A stretch of 64,000 bases of DNA, taken from the NCBI GenBank assembly GCA_964454015.1, contig CAYVQF010000019.1, forward strand, positions 1-64,000. Direction: 5' to 3'. Below are positions 1 to 8,931 of the stretch, piece by piece (position 1 is the first letter of the stretch; each line of letters begins with the position of its first letter). Position numbers and translations under genes: made by a program. The DNA is from CAYVQF01 sp964454015 (GTDB lineage Bacteria > Myxococcota_A > Bradymonadia > UBA4248). A model generated the notes under the pieces. It ran no database searches, was not told the DNA's origin, and saw nothing but the letters and a program-made list of their open reading frames with translations.

Positions 1-172
1 CCACAATAATTCACAACGAGCAAGCCCCATGCCGGCTTTGGTCGTGGATTGTGGTACACCGGCCCCCCTTTACCCAGAACATTCAGGTTGATACAAGACC
101 GCTCACCGCGCCGACAGCACCTCTCCATGGAGGAGCGCATCCACGTCGGCCACCACCAGTGAGATCTGCGCC

Positions 173-718
173 GTGTCTAGCATCGTTGTCAGCCCTATCG
201 ACCCTTGCTGGGGTAGCCCTGAAGATCGCCAGCTCCATGTCGTCTTGGTACACCCTGAAATCCCCCCCAACACCGGCTCTGTCGCCAGACTCTGCGCCGC
301 AACCGGCGCCACCCTCCACCTCGTCGAGCCACTGGGATTCGATCTCGACGACCGCCACCTCCGCAGGGCCGGTCTCGACTACTGGCCCAACGTCACCCTC
401 GTCCGCCACCCAAGCTTCGCCGCCATCCAAAACATCTTCCCCCGAGAGCGCATCTACGTCTACTCCAGCCGCGCCCAAACACGCTACTGCGACACCCAAT
501 ACCAACCGGGAGACGTCCTCGTCTTTGGTGCCGAAACCACGGGCGTACCCCAGGAAATCCGCACCGAGCTTGCCGACCAATTGCGTTGGCTCCCCATTCG
601 GCGCACTGGCGTCCGCTCCATCAACCTCGCCAACGCCGTCGCCGCCGTCCTCTATGAGGCGCTCCGCCAGACCTCATTTCACCTCATCCAAGGCGAAAAC
701 TTTCCTGGGCCCGTCTGA
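173..718 (+). CDS. trmL: tRNA (cytidine(34)-2'-O)-methyltransferase TrmL
   Basis: This 181-residue SPOUT-fold protein is predicted to 2'-O-methylate the wobble position of tRNA-Leu isoacceptors with SAM. All three SpoU/TrmH-class motifs can be seen: HPEIPPNTGSVARLCAATG near residues 27-45, VFGAETTGVP in the middle, and the knot-forming IRRTGVRSINLANAVAAVLYEA-type segment near the C-terminus, where the Ser-x-Asn-x-x-Asn pattern binds SAM. The length is slightly above the 150-160 residues usual for TrmL because of a short N-terminal extension. The start is GTG at 173, with only a weak GAGA upstream, so the exact start is uncertain. It ends 63 bp before the kinase gene at 782 and could share a transcript with it. 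Confidence 0.9.
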   Translation: MSSIVVSPIDPCWGSPEDRQLHVVLVHPEIPPNTGSVARLCAATGATLHLVEPLGFDLDDRHLRRAGLDYWPNVTLVRHPSFAAIQNIFPRERIYVYSSRAQTRYCDTQYQPGDVLVFGAETTGVPQEIRTELADQLRWLPIRRTGVRSINLANAVAAVLYEALRQTSFHLIQGENFPGPV

Positions 719-781
719 TCGCTACAATCAATGCTGTGACCCTGCGCGAACGCTCCCCCTGGCCCGTAGGTAGATCCCCTC

Positions 782-3700
782 GTGATGGAAGATGTGGCCC
801 CGCAAAACCGCAAAGTCCCGCGTACACTCGGCCGTTATGAGCTCCTCGAGAGAATCGGCGCCGGTGGCATGGCTGAGGTCTACCTCGCCCGAAGCTTCGG
901 CGCTGAAGGCCTCGAGAAACGCCTCGTCATCAAGACCATCTTGCCCACCTATGCCCAGAAACAGCGCTTCGTCACCATGTTCGTCGATGAAGCGCGCATC
1001 GCCGTCACCCTCAACCACCCCAACATCGTCCAAACCTACGACTTCGGCAGCGTCGATGGCACCTACTTCCTCGCCATGGAGTACGTCGAAGGCATGGATC
1101 TCGCCAAGATCCTAACGAAAATTCACAACCAACGCGCCTTCCCCCTCGGCGAAGCCCTCCACCTCGGCATCGAACTCTGCAAAGGCCTCGACTACGCCCA
1201 CCGAAGAAAGGACCCCTTCGGCCAGCCCCTCAACCTCGTCCATTGCGACATCTCCCCGCACAACGTCCTCATCAGCAAGGAGGGCGATCTCAAAATCGTC
1301 GACTTCGGCATCGCACGCGCCCGCAGCGTCGCAAAAGAAGCGGACCACATCATCAAAGGAAAGTTCGCCTACATGAGCCCTGAGCAGGCCCTGGGTGGAC
1401 CCATCGATCACCGCAGCGATATCTTCTCGACCACTGCTGTGATCTTCGAACTCCTCTATGGCCGCGCGCTCTACCCCAGCGGCAACGCCGACGAAACCCT
1501 CAACCTCGTCCGCAGCGCCATCATCCCCGACCTGAGCACCCTCGAACCACAGATGCCACCGGCCGTCGAAAAGCTCCTCAATCGCGGACTCGACCGCATC
1601 GCTGCCCGCCGTTACCAAAACGCCCGTGAGCTCCAACTCGATCTCCACCGCGCCCTCCTGGAGCTCGGCTCCATTCACGACTCACAAACCGTCGCCGATT
1701 TCCTCCTCACCGTCGACGCCACCCCCCTCGCCACCGTCCAAAGCGCCTCGGTCAAAACCATGGTCGAGGGACCAAACGATCATACCCCCTCCTTGGCCGC
1801 CTCCACCGCCATGTCCAACGTCGGAGACACGCCGAGCAGCCCCGTCACCATCGGCGACGGCGCCCACACCTCAGAGCTGCGGCGCGTCAAAAAGGATGTC
1901 ATCTGCCTCGCCGCTAACATCAGCGGCTTCGCCGAGCTGCGCGCCGCCACCAACTCTGAGCGCTGCCTCGCATGCTTCGCTGAAGTCCAGCACATCATTG
2001 ACGCCATCGCCTACAAGTACGACGCCGTCATCGAATCCAGCAGCGAAAATGGCTTCCTCCTCCTCCTCGGCCTGCCCGTCTCCTCCGAAAATGATGCCGA
2101 GCAAGCCATTCACCTCGCCATGGACCTCACCGAGGCCATCGCCGGCATCAACCTCAACCTAGAATCGCCCCTCCAGATCGCCATCGGCATCGCCCTCGGC
2201 AAGGCGCTCGTCACCTACCTCGGGACCAAAGGCGAGTATGAACGCCAGATCCTCGGCCGCAATAAAGAACTCGCCCAACAAATGGCCCGTGAGGCCCTCA
2301 GCAAAGAGATTCTCGTCGGCGGAAGAATCTACCAACGCACCCGACATGCCTTCGAGAGTGTCTTTCTCAAGCGCATACCCTTCTTGACCGAAGACAACGA
2401 AGGTTACCGAGATCCCAGCCTCTACCGCATCCAAAGGCCAAAGAGCCGCAAAGAACGACAAGAAGAGCTCCGGCAAAGCTACAACGCGCTCCAAGGAAGG
2501 GAGCTCTCTCTCAAAGCCCTACGCCGACGTTTTCATCAAACCCAGCTACAGCGCCTCTCCCTGGGCATCACCCTCGAGGGACCCGTCGGCCTCGGAAAAA
2601 GCGCCATCGTCGACGCCTTCCTCAAAGGCCTCGAACGCGCCAAAAACAATGAAGGCGAAAAGAGCGACGAAGGCTGGGGCGACGCCGTAAGGGTCCTGCG
2701 CGCCATGGCCACCCAGAACGCCACCGATACCCCCTACGCCGTCGTCAGAGAGCTCGTCTTCGACCTCGTCGGGTTGGAGCCCAACGACGACCTGCGCAGC
2801 ACCCAGCTACGCCTCGAACGCTTCGTCAACGACCTCTTCCCGAACCTCGAGCCCCACGCAAAACCATACCTGTGCCAAGCCCTGGGCTTCTTCTTTCAGA
2901 TCCGCTCCCATGACAGCGTCATCGATAACCTCAGCGGTGACCAGAAGCGCTACAGGATCTTCCTCGCCCTTCACCGGATCTTCAACCAAGCGGCCCTACA
3001 CGCGCCTCTCATCGTCGTTATCGATAACCTCCAGCATTGCGACGACACGAGCCTCGCCTTCCTCTCCGAATGCCTCAGCGCTTCCCAACGACGACCCATC
3101 TTCATCGTCTGCACCGCCAGACACCTCGAAGACCATTCGCCCGCCTTGCCACTGCTGAACCATCCGAACATGCGCCGCGAGCTCATCGCACCCTTGGATC
3201 TCTTCCACGCCGATGCCATCTTGCGCGACGCCCTGGACAACACCCCCATCGACGCCAACGCCGCCGCCTATATCCTCGACCGAGCCGGCGGAGTCCCCTA
3301 CTTCATCCTGGAAATCATCGACACCCTGCGCTCACGCAATGCACTCCGATTGGTTGAGGGCCGCTACGTCATGGGTGAAGCCATTCACCAAAGCTGGCTC
3401 CCGGCGAGCATCGAAGGCATCGTCGCTGCCCACATCGATCAGCTCCAACCACCCCTGCGCGAGGCACTCTGCCGCTGTGCCGTCATCGGCTTGGACTTCG
3501 AAAGACAAGACGCGGCGCTCCTCTTTGGCCAAAACGTCATTGAACAACTCGAAATCCTCGCCAATGACGACTGGCTCAAACGCACCTACCTCCGCGGTGA
3601 CGCCACCCGAGCCTACCGCTTCACCCATACCCTGACTTACGAGGTCGCCCTGCGCGAAGTCCCCCCCGATGAGCGCATGGTCTACCACCGACGCCTCGCC

Positions 3701-5242
3701 GACCACTACATCGATCAGAGGATCAAGGGGCAGCCCATCCCCCCTTCGACCATCGCCAAACACCTCGAAGGCGCACAGAGCTTCGACGAAGCCGCCCGCT
3801 ACTACCACGAGGCCGCCACAGAGGCGCGACGCGAAATGGCACCCCGGGAAGCCCTCCGCATGGCCACCTCCGCCGCCAACATCCTCGCCAAACGCAGCCC
3901 ACGCGGCTTCGACCTCATCGCACCCCAGGAAGCCTTTCACTACCTCGAAATCAAAGCCTGGGCCTATCAGGAGCTCGGCGAGCAGAAGGAACGCTTCGAT
4001 ACGCTCCAACACCTGCACCGCATCGCCCATCAGCGACTCGGCATGAGTCACCAACTCAGCGTCACCGCCCAAATGGCGCGCTACTGGTACGACACCCGCA
4101 AACTCGACAAGGCCCTCACCGCCATCGATGACTTGCAACGATTGGCCGGCACCAGCCCAGACGGACTGCGCCCCATCGCCGAAGCCAAAAGGCTCGCCGC
4201 CATGGTGCTGCGTGACATGGGCAGCATGGAGGACGCCCTCAAAGCACTCGATGAGGCCCTCGCCGCCTACCGCTCCGTGCCGGCGACCCAGCACGGACAA
4301 CCCAACAATGACATCGCCTGGGTCCTCAAAACCATCGGGGACACCTTCTGGCACATGGGGCGCTTCGGTGAGGCCATCGACGCCTACAACGACGCCGTCA
4401 AAGAAGCCACCGAGAAGGACCTCATCGAGCTCATCACCATCAACACCGGCCTCGCCCACGTCAGCTTGGGAAACTACCAGGCGGGGCTGCAACGATATCT
4501 CGACGCCATCAAAAGCTGCCAGGCCTCAGGCGGACTCCGCCGCGAGGCCGCGATCCTACCCAATCTCGGCCACCTCTACGCCCTCCTCGGCAACCTCGAT
4601 GAAGCGGAAAAGGTCCTCAGACGCGGCCTAAAACTCGCCCGCCAAATCCATAACCATGTCGCCGAAGCAGACGCAGCTCTGTCACTCGCCGCGGCCTACC
4701 TCGATGCCGGACACCTGCGCGAAGCCGAACGCACCCTGCGCCGCAGCGTCAAACTCGTCCAACGCACCGAGAGCTCTTACCTGCGCATCCACCAGAATCT
4801 GGCCATGGCCCAAATCAAGCTCGCGCGCCACGACCCAAACGACGCCCTCGAAGCCCTAGACCTGGCCCTCTCCTCCATCGCAGAGGGCGAAAGCGGTGAC
4901 ATGGATCACGGACGCAGCCACGGCAACCACCTCGCCAGCATGGCTTATGAACAACTCGGACGCCATGAGATGGCCCGACAGCACGGACAACGGGCCATCG
5001 AGGCCATCGCGGGCAAACCCGTCGCCGGCCGCGAGAGCATTCTCTACGAACAGAGCCTCCAGATTCGCCGTATCCAACCCGACATGACACCCCTCGCTGT
5101 AGCCTTCCTCCACCGCGCCGCCGCCATCGTGCACGAGCAAGCCCAGCGCATCGATGACGCCACCCTGCGTGCGTCATTTATCAAGCGACCACTCATCAGC
5201 AGCATCATCAACGCAATCGAAGAAAGCACAACCGACCCCTGA
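782..5242 (+). CDS. Ser/Thr kinase with degenerate cyclase, P-loop ATPase and TPR domains
   Basis: This is a 1486-residue modular signalling protein. The N-terminal Hanks kinase (about residues 17-290) has the glycine loop GAGGMAEVY, Lys51, a catalytic loop HCDISPHN (154-161) and DFG at 174-176. Arg of HRD is Cys and the usual Lys of DxKPxN is Ser. A class III nucleotide cyclase-like domain follows (about 369-545). Its two metal-binding Asp positions are Asn379 (AANISGF) and Asn423 (SENGF), so cyclase activity is doubtful. An AAA/STAND-type ATPase begins with Walker A GPVGLGKS (600-607) and has a Walker B-like VVIDN. The last ~450 residues are TPR-like helices. The start is GTG 782 or ATG 785. 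It is convergent with another kinase-ATPase gene 10 bp away. The likely role is a cytoplasmic scaffold or sensor; its substrate is unknown. Confidence 0.88.
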   Translation: MMEDVAPQNRKVPRTLGRYELLERIGAGGMAEVYLARSFGAEGLEKRLVIKTILPTYAQKQRFVTMFVDEARIAVTLNHPNIVQTYDFGSVDGTYFLAMEYVEGMDLAKILTKIHNQRAFPLGEALHLGIELCKGLDYAHRRKDPFGQPLNLVHCDISPHNVLISKEGDLKIVDFGIARARSVAKEADHIIKGKFAYMSPEQALGGPIDHRSDIFSTTAVIFELLYGRALYPSGNADETLNLVRSAIIPDLSTLEPQMPPAVEKLLNRGLDRIAARRYQNARELQLDLHRALLELGSIHDSQTVADFLLTVDATPLATVQSASVKTMVEGPNDHTPSLAASTAMSNVGDTPSSPVTIGDGAHTSELRRVKKDVICLAANISGFAELRAATNSERCLACFAEVQHIIDAIAYKYDAVIESSSENGFLLLLGLPVSSENDAEQAIHLAMDLTEAIAGINLNLESPLQIAIGIALGKALVTYLGTKGEYERQILGRNKELAQQMAREALSKEILVGGRIYQRTRHAFESVFLKRIPFLTEDNEGYRDPSLYRIQRPKSRKERQEELRQSYNALQGRELSLKALRRRFHQTQLQRLSLGITLEGPVGLGKSAIVDAFLKGLERAKNNEGEKSDEGWGDAVRVLRAMATQNATDTPYAVVRELVFDLVGLEPNDDLRSTQLRLERFVNDLFPNLEPHAKPYLCQALGFFFQIRSHDSVIDNLSGDQKRYRIFLALHRIFNQAALHAPLIVVIDNLQHCDDTSLAFLSECLSASQRRPIFIVCTARHLEDHSPALPLLNHPNMRRELIAPLDLFHADAILRDALDNTPIDANAAAYILDRAGGVPYFILEIIDTLRSRNALRLVEGRYVMGEAIHQSWLPASIEGIVAAHIDQLQPPLREALCRCAVIGLDFERQDAALLFGQNVIEQLEILANDDWLKRTYLRGDATRAYRFTHTLTYEVALREVPPDERMVYHRRLADHYIDQRIKGQPIPPSTIAKHLEGAQSFDEAARYYHEAATEARREMAPREALRMATSAANILAKRSPRGFDLIAPQEAFHYLEIKAWAYQELGEQKERFDTLQHLHRIAHQRLGMSHQLSVTAQMARYWYDTRKLDKALTAIDDLQRLAGTSPDGLRPIAEAKRLAAMVLRDMGSMEDALKALDEALAAYRSVPATQHGQPNNDIAWVLKTIGDTFWHMGRFGEAIDAYNDAVKEATEKDLIELITINTGLAHVSLGNYQAGLQRYLDAIKSCQASGGLRREAAILPNLGHLYALLGNLDEAEKVLRRGLKLARQIHNHVAEADAALSLAAAYLDAGHLREAERTLRRSVKLVQRTESSYLRIHQNLAMAQIKLARHDPNDALEALDLALSSIAEGESGDMDHGRSHGNHLASMAYEQLGRHEMARQHGQRAIEAIAGKPVAGRESILYEQSLQIRRIQPDMTPLAVAFLHRAAAIVHEQAQRIDDATLRASFIKRPLISSIINAIEESTTDP

Positions 5243-5252
5243 ACCTACCGCC

Positions 5253-7637
5253 TCAAGCCTCGCCTTCCAATGCCTGAAGTGCTGCCCGAGCGCGCTCGCC
5301 AGACAAGCCAGCCCCGGACAGATCCTGCGCCCGCTCCAAACAGCAACCCGCCGCATAGAAATCAACCGCGACCAAGTCTGCCGCGGCGGCCACCAACAAC
5401 TGCGCCGCCGCCTCGGGATCCCGCAGCGCCATGGCCTCCGCCTGGTGCACCTTAGTGGCCCCCAATGGCAACGCCTGCACGCGCTGGACGATCTCATCGT
5501 GCAGCCGCGCCCGACGGCGCGGATGCTGCTCCTCATACAGCACCTCTCGCACGAAGCCCGCATCGAAACGATACTGATCATGCGGAAGCGCAACCAGAAG
5601 ATGCGCCCTCTCGGCCGCCTCCAAGATGTCGATGACCTCATCCTCGTCAGACCCGCTCATCGACAACAACGCCTCGAAATCAAACCGATATCCCAACACG
5701 GAAGCGTTGGAAACCACCCGCCGCGCTCCCTCCGACAAGCGATCCATGCGCCGCGCCACCGTCTCCGCCATCGCCCGCGTCGCCGGTAAACGCCAGCGTG
5801 AAAGCAGGGCCGGGTTCGCATCAGCCGCATCGAGAACCTCGAAAATGAAGCGCGCCAAACCCTCCGTGGCATACACCATCGCCGCAATGAAGGAACGCGG
5901 CGCATCCGCCTGGCGCCGCCGCACGATGATCGCCGTGTCCTCCACGTTGAAACGACGCAGATCCATCCGCACCGCAGCCCGATCGCGATCCTCACCGTAG
6001 ATCAACTCATGCAACGCGTTCTCGCGCCGCAGACCATGGTGGCACCACACAGCCAAAACGATCAGCGGCACTTGCTTCACCACCGCCAAAATCTGGCGCA
6101 GTGTGTCCAGGCTCGCCGCATCGGCATGGTGGATGTCCTCGAGCACCATCATCATCGGACGCTCACTCGCCATACGCTCCACATAACGCTGCACCGCACC
6201 CACCAGCTCCGCCTGACTCGGAGCCGGTTCGCTGTGGCTGTCCGCGTCGGGATGTTGCAAAAAAGTCTCGAGATCCGGGACCACCCGCGCCAGCAGCGCC
6301 ACGTCGCTGCCCAAAGCGTCACCGAACGTCAACGCGTCGCGCCGGCGCAGGTCCATCCGCAGAATCTGCATGAACGGCTCGAAGGGTTGGGCCTGCGGCC
6401 CCAGAGAACGTCCCGTCAGCACCTGCAAACCTTGCGCTTGCGCCCGCGCCGCTGCCGTCTCAGCTAGCAACGACTTGCCAACGCCGGGCTCGCCACCAAG
6501 AAAAAATGCGCTCCCATGCCCTTGCAGACCTTCCTCGATGAACTTGTCCAACAGCGCCAGCTCCGGCAAACGCCCGACCAAGTCTGGAATCGTCAGCGCT
6601 TTCGCCACAACGCGCCCCTGGCCCTCGCCACGCAACTCGGTCCCCATGAACTCAGTCGCCGCCGCTCCAGGTACCATCTGGCTCAGCACCCGTCGCAACG
6701 CACCAGCGAAGTCCGCAGCGCTGGCAAAGCGCCGCTCTGGCTCCCGCGCCATCGCTCTGACTAACACCTCCCACAAGGGCGCAGCGATCTCCTGAGGGCG
6801 CTGCCGCGGATGCGCTGCGACCTCCGTCAGCCGATGCGTCAGCGTCACCAGTGGGTTGGCTGACGCGTGAGGTAAGGTCCCCGTCAACAACTCATAGAGC
6901 ACGAGCCCAAGCGCGTAGACATCCGTGCGCGCATCCACCGCCTCGCCGAGCGCTTGCTCCGGTGCCATATAGGCCAGCGTTCCTACCAACGCCCCGTCTT
7001 GGGTCAACTTGTCCGCACTCAGCCCCGCCGCAATACCAAAATCCAACAACTTCACCCGCCCTTCTGACGTTATGCGGATGTTCTCGGGTTTGATGTCTCG
7101 GTGCACGATCCCATTGCCATGCGCATAAGACAGCGCCGCGCACACTTCGATAATGGCCTCCACCTGCGCCTGCAAAGACGACCACGGCGCGCCATTGATC
7201 GGATAGCCAGGCAAATACTCCATCACGATAAAAGGCAGATCCTCGCCATCTTCGCCCAAAGCGGCGTCTTCCTCAGCACGAGACACCCCCGCGCCTGCCC
7301 CCTTCCCGTGGGGTAAGGGCAAAGAGCAAGTCGCCGATGTCTCATAAAAGGGATCCACCCCAGGCGAGCCACCCAACATCTGCAGCAGCAAGCGACTCGG
7401 TGCAGCGCAGTCGAAATCGAAGACCGTCACGATGTTGGGGTGGTTGAGGCGAGCCACGGCCATCGCCTCATGCTTGAAACGCAAACGCAAATCGGCTCGG
7501 TCGATTCGCGGCAAAAACTTGATCGCCACATCGCGATGGAGACGATGGTCATGTGCCTTGAAAACGCAGCCCATCCCCCCTTGGCCTAGCTTGGCGTCCA
7601 CACGGTAGCGCTCTTTGAGGTAGACCTCATTCCCCAT
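5253..7637 (-). CDS. Ser/Thr protein kinase fused to AAA/STAND-type ATPase
   Basis: This 794-residue protein has a complete Hanks kinase at the N-terminus: GQGGMG loop, AIK Lys40, HRDIKPEN (179-186), DFG from Asp199 and MAPEQ. After about residue 350 comes an AAA_16-like ATPase module with Walker A GEPGVGKS (Lys388) and Walker B MMVLED ending at Asp501, followed by a helical C-terminal region. Residues 77-132, between strands beta4 and beta5 of the kinase N-lobe, form a low-complexity insert; its DNA resembles a REP-type palindromic repeat (7299-7319). No transmembrane segment is seen, so the protein should be cytosolic. It is the last gene of a leftward cluster starting near 12800 and lies 39 bp after the TPR lipoprotein gene. 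The domain order resembles the kinase at 782 without cyclase and long TPR parts. Confidence 0.88.
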   Translation of the reverse strand: MGNEVYLKERYRVDAKLGQGGMGCVFKAHDHRLHRDVAIKFLPRIDRADLRLRFKHEAMAVARLNHPNIVTVFDFDCAAPSRLLLQMLGGSPGVDPFYETSATCSLPLPHGKGAGAGVSRAEEDAALGEDGEDLPFIVMEYLPGYPINGAPWSSLQAQVEAIIEVCAALSYAHGNGIVHRDIKPENIRITSEGRVKLLDFGIAAGLSADKLTQDGALVGTLAYMAPEQALGEAVDARTDVYALGLVLYELLTGTLPHASANPLVTLTHRLTEVAAHPRQRPQEIAAPLWEVLVRAMAREPERRFASAADFAGALRRVLSQMVPGAAATEFMGTELRGEGQGRVVAKALTIPDLVGRLPELALLDKFIEEGLQGHGSAFFLGGEPGVGKSLLAETAAARAQAQGLQVLTGRSLGPQAQPFEPFMQILRMDLRRRDALTFGDALGSDVALLARVVPDLETFLQHPDADSHSEPAPSQAELVGAVQRYVERMASERPMMMVLEDIHHADAASLDTLRQILAVVKQVPLIVLAVWCHHGLRRENALHELIYGEDRDRAAVRMDLRRFNVEDTAIIVRRRQADAPRSFIAAMVYATEGLARFIFEVLDAADANPALLSRWRLPATRAMAETVARRMDRLSEGARRVVSNASVLGYRFDFEALLSMSGSDEDEVIDILEAAERAHLLVALPHDQYRFDAGFVREVLYEEQHPRRRARLHDEIVQRVQALPLGATKVHQAEAMALRDPEAAAQLLVAAAADLVAVDFYAAGCCLERAQDLSGAGLSGERARAALQALEGEA
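7299..7319. repeat. REP-like palindrome inside a kinase gene
   Basis: CCCTTCCC and GGGTAAGGG form a one-base-bulged inverted repeat around a GTG loop, flanked by a C-rich tail (7286-7298). In the kinase frame it encodes LPLPHGKGAGAG, a type of peptide often produced when dispersed REP-like elements are translated. It falls in the N-lobe insert of the kinase and keeps the frame. Calling it a dispersed element is inference, because only one copy is visible in the window. Confidence 0.4.
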
Positions 7638-7676
7638 CGCCTGCCTCCCAGCGCACGCCCAGAAAACCTCTCTCGC

Positions 7677-8840
7677 TCAAGGCTGGCTCGCTTCCTCCGC
7701 CGCCTCCCCTGCCGGCGACGCCCCAGCCCCTTCGGCGTCCCCTGTCACCGCCGAACCTGCCCCGCCCTCTTGCGGAGTCTCCTCGCTCTTGGCCTCGGTC
7801 TCCAAATAAAGCTGGTAATCAAAGGCCAAATCAAAAAGCTCCTTGAGGCTGATCGACGCCTCGACGAGCACCAGCGGCGCGTTGTCCTCAGGGTTCACCG
7901 TGAGCTCGTCACGCTCGACCAAGAAGCTCATCACCGACTCCGGTCGGATCGACCGCCGCATCCTATCGATGCCCAACATCCCCGCAATCACGATCCCAGA
8001 CACCTCCAACGTCTGCCGCTTGGAGAGCTGCAAATAGGGCTGCATCAGCCGGTGACGCTCATCTGGCGTCAGCCCCTCAGCCAACAACTCCTCACCCGCC
8101 GGAATCCGAGTGATGACCCGCAGCTTCTCTTCATCCGCAGTGACGTTGGGATCCACCTCCAGCGCCGGGCGCACCCGCTCGGCGAAACTCTGCGACGCCC
8201 GCCTATAGAACGCCTCCTGGGTCAGCTCTTTGACCCGATCCCGCATCCGCTTGCGGAACTCCGGCGAGGGACGGATGGTCCGAAACACCTTGTCCACATG
8301 CGCCAGCTCCTTCTCTTGCAAAGCACTGGCTTCCTCGGCACTCAGACCAGCATACTGACCACGTAGGTTCTCGAATTGATAGTCGTAGAGTGAGGTCAAG
8401 AGGGCAAAGGCTTTGTTCTTCGTGTTGCTCACCCCGAGCTTCGTCGCTTCCAAGGCAGCCTCCTCGATCTCCACCTCCACCTCCGGAGACTGACGATACT
8501 TGCCCGCGCGCCACACTTGTTCAGCCTTCAACAAGTAGGCGTCCCCCAACTTCTCATTCAACTCCTTGCGCACCCCTGCCTGCTGGAAAGTCTCCAAGGC
8601 GCCGCTCAAATGCTTGAGCGCCTCTTCGTACTTCCCCTGCTTCAGATACACGTCAGCCATGCCCATCACCGCATCGATGCGATTGGGATCGATGCTCAGC
8701 GCTTTCTGGTAGTGCTCCAGCGACTCATCGAAAAGGCCGCGATCAAATGCCGATCGCCCCTTGCCGACCCACTCGCCCGCACTTGGCTCACAACCCAACA
8801 CCAAGAATGATACCACCAGGAGACCTAATAACTTGCGCAT
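7677..8840 (-). CDS. TPR-containing lipoprotein
   Basis: This 387-residue protein has a lipoprotein signal (MRKLLGLLVVSFLVLGC), so it should be lipidated after export. The first ~130 mature residues contain TPR units, such as the segment with AFDRGLFDESLEHYQKALSI followed by DPNRIDAV. The rest is charged and helical, and the C-terminus is a low-complexity Glu/Ala/Gly tail. The ATG at 8840 is chosen over the upstream one at 8864 because the signal peptide begins there and GGGA lies about 7 bases upstream. It sits between two kinase genes on the same strand. A partner role in envelope signalling or cell-envelope assembly is possible, but no specific function can be assigned. Confidence 0.75.
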   Translation of the reverse strand: MRKLLGLLVVSFLVLGCEPSAGEWVGKGRSAFDRGLFDESLEHYQKALSIDPNRIDAVMGMADVYLKQGKYEEALKHLSGALETFQQAGVRKELNEKLGDAYLLKAEQVWRAGKYRQSPEVEVEIEEAALEATKLGVSNTKNKAFALLTSLYDYQFENLRGQYAGLSAEEASALQEKELAHVDKVFRTIRPSPEFRKRMRDRVKELTQEAFYRRASQSFAERVRPALEVDPNVTADEEKLRVITRIPAGEELLAEGLTPDERHRLMQPYLQLSKRQTLEVSGIVIAGMLGIDRMRRSIRPESVMSFLVERDELTVNPEDNAPLVLVEASISLKELFDLAFDYQLYLETEAKSEETPQEGGAGSAVTGDAEGAGASPAGEAAEEASQP

Positions 8841-8931
8841 CGTCTTTCCCTGTCGCTCGGGCACACCTCAAAGACTGCTCTTGTTTAACCGCCTTGGACG
8901 CCGGCGGTCAAGGGAGCACACTGCCGCCAAC

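Noticed and set aside
1112..4492. Long antisense ORFs within the 1486-aa kinase gene (for example 3332-4492 on the - strand)
   Set aside because: They mirror the GC-rich codon pattern of the real gene and show no domain or ribosome binding site.
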